DNA of 64,000 nt from an uncultured Clostridia bacterium (GTDB lineage Bacteria; Bacillota; Clostridia; Christensenellales; Borkfalkiaceae). A model generated the notes under the pieces. That model saw nothing but the letters and a program-made list of their open reading frames with translations. It did not search any database and had not been told where the DNA came from. Shown in pieces: positions 1 to 6,900 of this stretch. A program made the translations under genes and the position numbers. The DNA is taken from the NCBI GenBank assembly GCA_934278995.1, contig CAKQWM010000005.1, positions 1 to 64,000 on the forward strand. The letters are read 5' to 3'. Within the stretch, counting starts at the first letter, position 1. Every line of letters starts with the position of its first letter.

Positions 1-1854
1 ATCGCGGGGTTTTCGTTCTATAACACGAGCGAGTACGACTTAAAAGAACTCTGCAACGATTCCAAGCATATTGCGGCAAATTTCAAGAATTATATCAGCG
101 GTTTCTCGGCTAACGTTAAGGACATTTTTATCGAACTTGAAATGGACAAGCATATCGACAAAATGGAAAAGGACGGCTGTCTGTATTCCGTTGTCGAAGC
201 ATTCTCTACCCTGGATCTGTCGGTACAAACTTACGACAGTATCAGGATGGGATACATATTTGAAAATCTGATTGGCAGGTTTTATCAGAACGTGGACGCC
301 GGACAATTTTACACGGGCAGAGATATTATCAAGTTGCTCGTAGAAATTTTAATGGCGGAAGGTTGCGACGATATTTTCGACAGCCACAAGGTTATTACCG
401 TTCTTGACCAAGCCTGCGGAACGGGCGGTATGCTTTCCACGGCGTATACCTACATAAAACACTATAATCCTACGGCAGAAGTAAAACTGTTCGGGCAGGA
501 ATTTATGGGGCAGTCTTACGCGGTAGGGCTTGCCGAAATGCTCATTAAAAATCAGGACTCGGATAATTTCCGTCACGTCGATACGTTCAAAACCGACTGC
601 TTTGCCGATACGAAAATGCGTTTCGTCATTGAAAACCCGCCGTTCGGCACGCCGTGGTCGGGTAAAGACGCAAAGGACGGACAGGAACAAGCCGTGCGCG
701 ACGAATACGCCAAAGGCGAAACGGGCAGATGGGGACACGGACTTCCGAGCGGTGGCGACTCGCAAATGATTTTCTTGCAGTCCGCCGTGGACAAAATGGA
801 CGACTTCTGCGGCAGAGCGGCGATTATCGAAAACGGCTCACCGCTGTTTAACGGCGATACCGCTTCGGGCGAAAGTCAGATTCGCCGTTGGCTTTTGGAA
901 AGCGACCTTATTGAAGCGATTATCGCCTTGCCGACCGACTTGTTTTACAACACGGGCATTCAGACTTATGTTTGGATTCTCTCGAAAAACAAGAGGCAGG
1001 AACGCAAAGGCAAAATACAACTCATTAACGCCGCCGAGATTTACCATAAACTTCGTAAAGCCGTCGGCAACAAGAAAAACGAAATTACGAGAGAGGACAG
1101 AAAGAGAATCACGCACCTTTACGCCGATTTTGTGCCGAGCGACCTTTGCAAGATTTACGATAATACGGAGTTTCTTTACAAGGAATATGCCGTTATGCAA
1201 CCGCTTCAACGCAGTTACGCTATCACGGAAGAGCGCATCGAGCAAATGCTGATGAAAGGCGCGCTTTCGGGCGTTTACGACGAAGCGAAGATTGCCGATT
1301 ACGAAAGTCAGGGTGTTGCGCTTGCCGATAAAGATAAGAAAAAATACGAAGAAATGCTTGAAAGAAAGCCGGTATACGAGGACATTCTGCAAACGCTGAA
1401 AGAGCATATCTCGGACAAGGTGTATAAAGAACCGGAAAGTTTCATCAAGTACCTTTCGGGAATTTTGTCGTGCGATAAAAAACTGACAGAGCGTATCGCG
1501 GACGGTCTTTCCGAGATGGACAAAACGGCGGAAATTCAGCGCGATAAAAAGGGCAATATTATTTACGACAAAGAAACGCGCGACACCGAAATCGTGAAAT
1601 ATACCGAGGATATAGAAACCTATATGGCGCGTGAAGTGTTGCCTTACGTTCCTGATGCGAAATGGTTTTGGGAAGAAAATCTCGGCGCGAAAAAGCCCGT
1701 AATAAAAATCGGCGCGGAAATACCGTTTACAAGATATTTCTATAAGTACACGCAACCCGAAAAGAGCGAAGTGTTGGAAGAAAAATTCCTAACGCTTGAA
1801 AAGAGCGTGAGCGAAAGAATCAAAGCGTTATTCGCTGTGAAAGGAGAAGAATAA
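1..1854 (+). CDS. hsdM: Type I restriction-modification DNA methyltransferase subunit HsdM, 5'-truncated by window edge
   Basis: Adenine-N6 methyltransferase (modification) subunit of a type I restriction-modification complex; it methylates DNA at the site chosen by HsdS. The frame is open from base 1, so the start lies outside the window; 617 residues are visible. Numbering from the first visible codon, the SAM-binding motif appears as DQACGTGG near residues 135-142 (family form DPxCGTGG), and the catalytic NPPF motif sits at 212-215. A long charged C-terminal region is typical of HsdM. The stop overlaps the next start by one base (TAATG), so the following NTPase is translationally coupled. 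No HsdR is visible; it may lie upstream. An ATG at 142 is internal and not a plausible start. Confidence 0.93.
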   Translation: MAGFSFYNTSEYDLKELCNDSKHIAANFKNYISGFSANVKDIFIELEMDKHIDKMEKDGCLYSVVEAFSTLDLSVQTYDSIRMGYIFENLIGRFYQNVDAGQFYTGRDIIKLLVEILMAEGCDDIFDSHKVITVLDQACGTGGMLSTAYTYIKHYNPTAEVKLFGQEFMGQSYAVGLAEMLIKNQDSDNFRHVDTFKTDCFADTKMRFVIENPPFGTPWSGKDAKDGQEQAVRDEYAKGETGRWGHGLPSGGDSQMIFLQSAVDKMDDFCGRAAIIENGSPLFNGDTASGESQIRRWLLESDLIEAIIALPTDLFYNTGIQTYVWILSKNKRQERKGKIQLINAAEIYHKLRKAVGNKKNEITREDRKRITHLYADFVPSDLCKIYDNTEFLYKEYAVMQPLQRSYAITEERIEQMLMKGALSGVYDEAKIADYESQGVALADKDKKKYEEMLERKPVYEDILQTLKEHISDKVYKEPESFIKYLSGILSCDKKLTERIADGLSEMDKTAEIQRDKKGNIIYDKETRDTEIVKYTEDIETYMAREVLPYVPDAKWFWEENLGAKKPVIKIGAEIPFTRYFYKYTQPEKSEVLEEKFLTLEKSVSERIKALFAVKGEE

Positions 1855-3263
1855 TGGCTTTGCAAGATAAAATCGGAAGAGAGGAAATTGTAGATAAGAT
1901 TTGCGGTTTGGTCGGCTCGTTGAAAAAGGACAAAAACTTTTGTTTGGCAATCAACGGCGCGTGGGGAAGCGGAAAATCTTTTGTTTTGGGATTGATTGAA
2001 GAGAAACTTTCCGAAAAACAGGAATATATCATTATTAAATACGACGCTTGGGAAAACACATTTTATTCCGATCCGCTTATTGCTATTTTAAGTTGTATTC
2101 TCGATGGTTTGGAAGATAAACTTTCAAAGATGAGAGGTTACAGAAAAGTTGCTGCGGATTTCGGAAAGAAAAAAGGAAAAGAAATTGCAGACAAACTAAG
2201 TGAGAGCGGTGGGAAAATTGGGTTTATCGCTAAGATAATTAAGGAAATTTCCGAAGTCATTCCCGACTTGAAAAATGTTTCATTGGTAACTGATACAAAA
2301 GATAATCAATTAGCAATTTTCAAAAGTTACAAGTCATTACTACATGAAATAAAAGAATTGTTAAACAAACTGACAGAAAAGGTCTTGGTTACAAATGAGC
2401 AAACCAAACTTGTCATTCTCGTTGACGAAATCGACCGTTGTCTGCCTGATGAACAACTCAAAATTTTAGAACGGCTTCATCATTTGTTTGACGTGAAGAA
2501 CTGCGCCGTTATTGTAACTATGAATCAGACTTGCGTTGCCGAAACCGTCAAAACCATATACGGAATCGATGGTTATGAATATTTGCGCAAATTCTTTAAC
2601 TTCACGTTTCGGCTTGATACTTCGGCAAATGAGTATCTGAAAAACTTGTTGGAGGAATACATCAAGAGCTTTGAAAAAATCCAAGTCCCGGCAAGCGATG
2701 TAGGGATTCCTGTAAAGTTGGCTTATCAATGCTTGCTTTATGGTAGTGAAAAGGCGTTGGATAAGGCGGATAACAGAGAACTTACCCGTTACTTTGAATG
2801 TGTAACGAACGTGTGTAATGACTTCGGTTGGCAGAAATTGAATCCACAGTATGTGTTCTTTGTGCTGTTGGCTTTATATATCCGCAAAATCATTTCGCCT
2901 ACTTTCCTGAATGCTGACGAGATTGTAGCAAACCAAAACAGGATTTCCGAAACATACAAAAAGCTTTCATCGGACGAAAAGCAATATGTAATGCCGTACT
3001 ACGATTATTTGGAAGAATTTTTAGGTGTGGACAGAAGCAATCCGCCCGAAGAGTTCAGCCGTCTGTATCAATGGAACGGAAGTCAGATTGCCGAATTTTC
3101 TTGGGCGTTTAATGAAACGGTTTATTTTTCGATGGGGCAACAGTTCCATTATAATGAAATGCGCAGATTTCTCGGTCAACCTATGGTAAAACCGGAAGCC
3201 TGCAAAGAGTTGTGCAGACTTGTTATTTTATATGGTGGGGAGCAAGAAAAATGCGAGAAATGA
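1854..3263 (+). CDS. KAP-family P-loop NTPase
   Basis: A 469-residue KAP-type P-loop NTPase. Walker A is GAWGSGKS (about residues 35-42), and Walker B is LVILVDEIDRC (about 186-196) with the acidic DE pair expected of an active ATPase. KAP NTPases are often membrane-associated and recur in anti-phage islands, but no transmembrane insert is obvious here. The gene lies between hsdM and hsdS, overlapping both (TAATG at its start, 13 bases at its end), so it is part of the restriction operon. Inference: an accessory defence ATPase attached to this type I system. Family assignment is fairly sure; the exact role is unknown. Confidence 0.78.
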   Translation: MALQDKIGREEIVDKICGLVGSLKKDKNFCLAINGAWGSGKSFVLGLIEEKLSEKQEYIIIKYDAWENTFYSDPLIAILSCILDGLEDKLSKMRGYRKVAADFGKKKGKEIADKLSESGGKIGFIAKIIKEISEVIPDLKNVSLVTDTKDNQLAIFKSYKSLLHEIKELLNKLTEKVLVTNEQTKLVILVDEIDRCLPDEQLKILERLHHLFDVKNCAVIVTMNQTCVAETVKTIYGIDGYEYLRKFFNFTFRLDTSANEYLKNLLEEYIKSFEKIQVPASDVGIPVKLAYQCLLYGSEKALDKADNRELTRYFECVTNVCNDFGWQKLNPQYVFFVLLALYIRKIISPTFLNADEIVANQNRISETYKKLSSDEKQYVMPYYDYLEEFLGVDRSNPPEEFSRLYQWNGSQIAEFSWAFNETVYFSMGQQFHYNEMRRFLGQPMVKPEACKELCRLVILYGGEQEKCEK

Positions 3264-3481
3264 AAGATAGTGGAGTAGAGTGGATAGGTGAGATACCCAA
3301 AGAGTGGAGTGTAAACCGCGCAAAATACTGTTTTGTTAATACGAAAGAAATTGCAGGGTGTGGGCCTAATCGATATGAACGTTTAGCGTTGACTATGAAT
3401 GGCGTTATTAAAAGATCAAAAGATGATAGTAATGGATTACAACCTGAAAAATTTGAAACCTATCAGATTTTGCGCCACTGA
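3251..3481 (+). pseudogene. hsdS: Truncated type I specificity subunit HsdS (N-terminal fragment)
   Basis: The start at 3251 is preferred because the protein then begins MREMKDSGVEWIGEIPKEW, the usual opening of an HsdS target-recognition domain; an ATG at 3212 would add an unrelated extension. Only 76 codons remain, against roughly 380-450 in intact HsdS. The similarity stops around ETYQI (near 3470), and the remaining codons to the stop belong to inserted DNA read backwards as a transposase-like fragment. The first recognition domain is incomplete, and the conserved spacer helices and second domain are missing. It cannot specify a DNA target, so this restriction locus should be inactive unless another hsdS exists. 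Confidence 0.85.
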
Positions 3482-3645
3482 TAAATCGTTGCTCTTGGAA
3501 CTCCGAACCTGCGAATAGCGGAAAAACAGAATTTCTTTGAGAATAGAGTACAACAGATTGACGAAAGCAAAGTTTTTGTGTTAAAGTATTCATGATAGCG
3601 ATAGGTTTTCCTTAAAGTATTTGGTTGGTACTTAAACTTTAGCAT
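3463..3645 (-). pseudogene. Transposase-like N-terminal fragment (insertion sequence remnant)
   Basis: A 60-codon minus-strand frame ends in RFGVPRATIYQWRKI, which resembles the helix-turn-helix of IS3/IS481-type transposases (pattern: y-G-V-s-r-s-T-I-Y-r-W). No DDE catalytic domain follows, because the frame runs directly into antisense hsdS. It is read as the 5' part of a transposase left by an insertion followed by deletion, and it marks the breakpoint of hsdS near 3470. The other end of the remnant is not defined; the sequence becomes AT-rich and non-coding after about 3660. The exact IS family was not recognised. Confidence 0.45.
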
Positions 3646-3736
3646 AAAGAAAATCTGTTCGCTATCTTTTTTTATTGCTTTTGTCTCATATGTATTGTAA
3701 TCCTACGCGAGTATTATATTGCTTAATTCTAAACAC

Positions 3737-3765
3737 TTGAAATAATCTGTAAAAAATGTTATAAT
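3737..3765 (+). promoter_or_regulatory. Sigma-A promoter of the fusion-protein operon
   Basis: TTGAAA (3737-3742), 17-base spacer, TATAAT (3760-3765). The start of transcription is expected near 3772, giving an untranslated leader of about 140 bases before the ATG at 3914. Confidence 0.75.
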
Positions 3766-3771
3766 ATAACT

Positions 3772-3897
3772 AAAGAACAAGATGAAGGTGTTAAAAATCA
3801 AAACGGATTGAAAAAATCCAATTGATTGCCAATGGTCTACCCGCATCGGTCTAATAGATTTATATAAGGCGACCGATGGTAAGTCAGGTCGCTTTTT
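3772..3897 (+). promoter_or_regulatory. Leader RNA with alternative hairpins (candidate attenuator or riboswitch)
   Basis: The leader contains a small GGATT/AATCC hairpin (about 3805-3820). Then CATCGGTC (3844-3851) is exactly complementary to GACCGATG (3871-3878). That second segment overlaps the 5' arm (GCGACC, 3869-3874) of the terminator hairpin at 3869-3892. The two pairings exclude one another, which is the arrangement of a transcriptional on/off switch. The conserved cores of purine, preQ1, SAM, ZTP, THF and fluoride riboswitches were looked for and not found, so the ligand or regulator is unknown. Confidence 0.55.
3869..3897 (+). terminator. Intrinsic terminator in the leader
   Basis: Stem GCGACC (3869-3874) / GGTCGC (3887-3892) with a 12-base loop, followed by TTTTT. 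It sits only 17 bases before the start codon, so it would stop transcription before the coding region unless disrupted. Confidence 0.65.
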
Positions 3898-3913
3898 ACA
3901 TATAGGAGAACTT

Positions 3914-6900
3914 ATGATTCAAATAATCGGCGTTATCGCCACCAAAAACAGGAACGAATTATTAAATATGGCTCTTATGTCGGTTATCAATCAAACACGT
4001 AAATTAGACGAATTGATAGTCGTGTCGGATTCGGATGAAAGAGACTTTCAAAAAGATAGGGATCTATGCGAAGGTAAATGCATATTTCTTAGAGATCGAT
4101 ACACAAGAAATTATGCCGGAAATTTAAATACGGCAATTGACAATATCGTACTAAGACATATGATTCACAACGATGAAAATGCCGACGATATTTATATCGC
4201 TTTTCTTGACGACGATGATTCTTGGAAATCAAATTACATAGAATCTTGCTATTTAAAGTTGAGCAGTAAGCCGGATTTTGTTGTGTCGGGATTGAATTAT
4301 TCTTCCGAAGGCAAGGCGTTCCCTTTAAGTGTGCCGACTTATCTTGAAAAAACTTCTTTTTTGGCTAAAAATCCGCATATTCAGGGATCTAATACGTTTA
4401 TTAAGTTGAGCACTCTGTTAAAAGCCGGTTGCTTTGACGAGGCTTTAAATTCGACCACGGATAGAGACTTTTTTACTCGTGTAATGATGTTGAACCCGAA
4501 ATATGAAATAATAAACGAAACTTTAGTAGATATCGATGCGCATAATGACCGCTCAAGGCTTACCAACAATAATGCAGGTAAAAGAGAAAGCCTTTCATAT
4601 TTTTATTCGAAATATGAAGGGCTAATGAATTCTGAGATTAAACTGAAATTTTTTGAGCGAGCGAATCGGTATACAGAACTTTCGGAAGAAAGCACAACCG
4701 ATAATTTACCGCATGAATTAGGAAAAACTTGTATTAGACAAAATTGCAGTGGTTTTAATAAACACGTCGTTTTTGGATTTATCGTGTCAGATGAAAAGTT
4801 AGGGCTGAGACTGTTAAAGTCTATCTCCGATTTAGAAGGCATTGATAAATCAATTGTGTTGCTGTGCAATATCGAATATCCAACGCAGCAATTTATAGAT
4901 GTCGTCAAAGAAATCAATGCTAAAATAGTTTTATTAAGAGAAGCCAAGAAAATAGGATTAAACATAGATTGCCTTAGTTTTGCCTCTGATTCCTTGCGCA
5001 AAGACGGTCAAATAAAAGATATTACGATTTCGAGAACCATACTTCACAAACTTTTGAAGATGTATAGTAACGAGGATGATATTATATGGGTTTTGGATGA
5101 CGATATGGATTTTAAGTATTTAACGAGGGTTGACTCAGAATTTTGCGAATGCCCCTTAAATGTTGTCGATATTCTGTCGAGATATGACGGCAAGGCCGAC
5201 GTTGTAATCGGCTCTTATTCGGAAGATGCTCCGCTACCGACTCTTTCGACATTGAGAACATCGTTATTAGATTATGTCTATAAAGTTTTCCTTAACAAAG
5301 CCGAACGGTACAGGACCGACATATACGATATCAGAGACTATTATTACGACTTGTCGGATAGCCATATCGGTTTGGAAACGCCTTTGAAATCCTACGCCGA
5401 GTCGTTGAACGACGTGTTTTCGGGAAAAGCAACGTCAAGAAAACTATTTGTGAGCGAAATATCGGAGTTTACGCCCTATTGCAGGGGCGGAAACACGATT
5501 ATCTTCAATAGAAAAGTGTTAGATATTCCGAATGTTTCACCACGATTCGGCGATTTGATTGCAAGAAGAAGCGACTATTTCTGGGTAGAACAGGCAAAGA
5601 AAAACGGGTTTAACATTATTGGTTCTTCATTCGCCACATTGCATTCCAAGATAAAAACCGATTTCGAAATAGAGAAAGAAGCGGATAAATTGTTAAAAGA
5701 CCTGTTGGGTTCTTCGTTTACAAAAACAATAGAGTCGGAACGGCATGAAAGCAGGGAATCGTTTTATAAAACTTTCAAACAAATTTATGAGGAGCGATTA
5801 ACAAGGATTTATGATTCTTTTTGCAGAATTACAGGGCTATTAAGCATAGCAAATGCCGATTCTTACAAAGGAATAAATCAAGGTTTTATCGACAGATTCA
5901 TTAAAAAGGCTAAATATTACCTGTATGAACCAATGGTAAGAGCCGCCTATGACGTTGTCAGAAACACTGTTAAGAAGTATGAATTAGCAGAAAAAAAAGA
6001 AAAAATCATCTCTGTATTTGGCGAAGAATACAAGTCGCTGGGATATGGTCAAGAAGGCGTTGCCCTATTGAAAGACGATGCGACAATCGTTAAGGTGTTT
6101 TATGAACCGCAAAATTTTGAATTTCTTAAAGCGCATTCCACAAATTTCAATAAATGTGAGCAACTTAATAGGATTTACTTTGAAAATATTCACGGATATT
6201 CGGTCTTAAGCTATAGCCAAAATGGGGAAATCGAACCATATGAGAAAGGACATGCTAAGGAGTTAGTTTCACTATTATGGTTCCTAAAAGACGAAGGCTT
6301 AACTATTTCGAACGTAAAAAAAGATAATTTTATATTGCTTAACGGCAAATTGAAATTTATAGACTATGGTAAGAACATCATAAAATTTACCGAAATGGAT
6401 TTCGATAGAACTGTTAAAAGAACGTTTGAAATGCTAAAATATCCCGCCGTCACTCCAAATGAGTTTACTGAACTAATCGAAAAAGATTATATGGACGATG
6501 ACGCAGAATTGCTTTTCGGCATAGATAAATTTATAAAACTTTTCGGCAAAAGAGAAAAGGAAGCGATACATGACGGAATGGTTATAGAGAGAATAAAAAA
6601 ATACTCCCCGAAAACAATTCTTGATTACGGCGCCGGAAAATGTAAAATCATGAATCGTTTAAAAGATGATGCCGACTGTTATGTGTTTGACGTTGATACG
6701 GAAACATTGCACTCAAGAGCCGATAGCGGCGTAACTATCATTGATTCTATAGACGCTTTTAATAAACAAGTTGATTTGGTGATTTCAAATCTTGTTTTGT
6801 GCAATGTAACGGAAGAATGGACAGATAAAATTCTTGCCGACATAACAAAAATTCTTAAAAGAAACGGGCATGCAATTTTAAGCATCTGTGATCCTTTCTT

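Noticed and set aside
838..1755. 305-codon minus-strand frame inside hsdM
   Set aside because: Shadow of hsdM; no ribosome site, Phe/Arg-rich antisense composition and clear protein motifs on the other strand.
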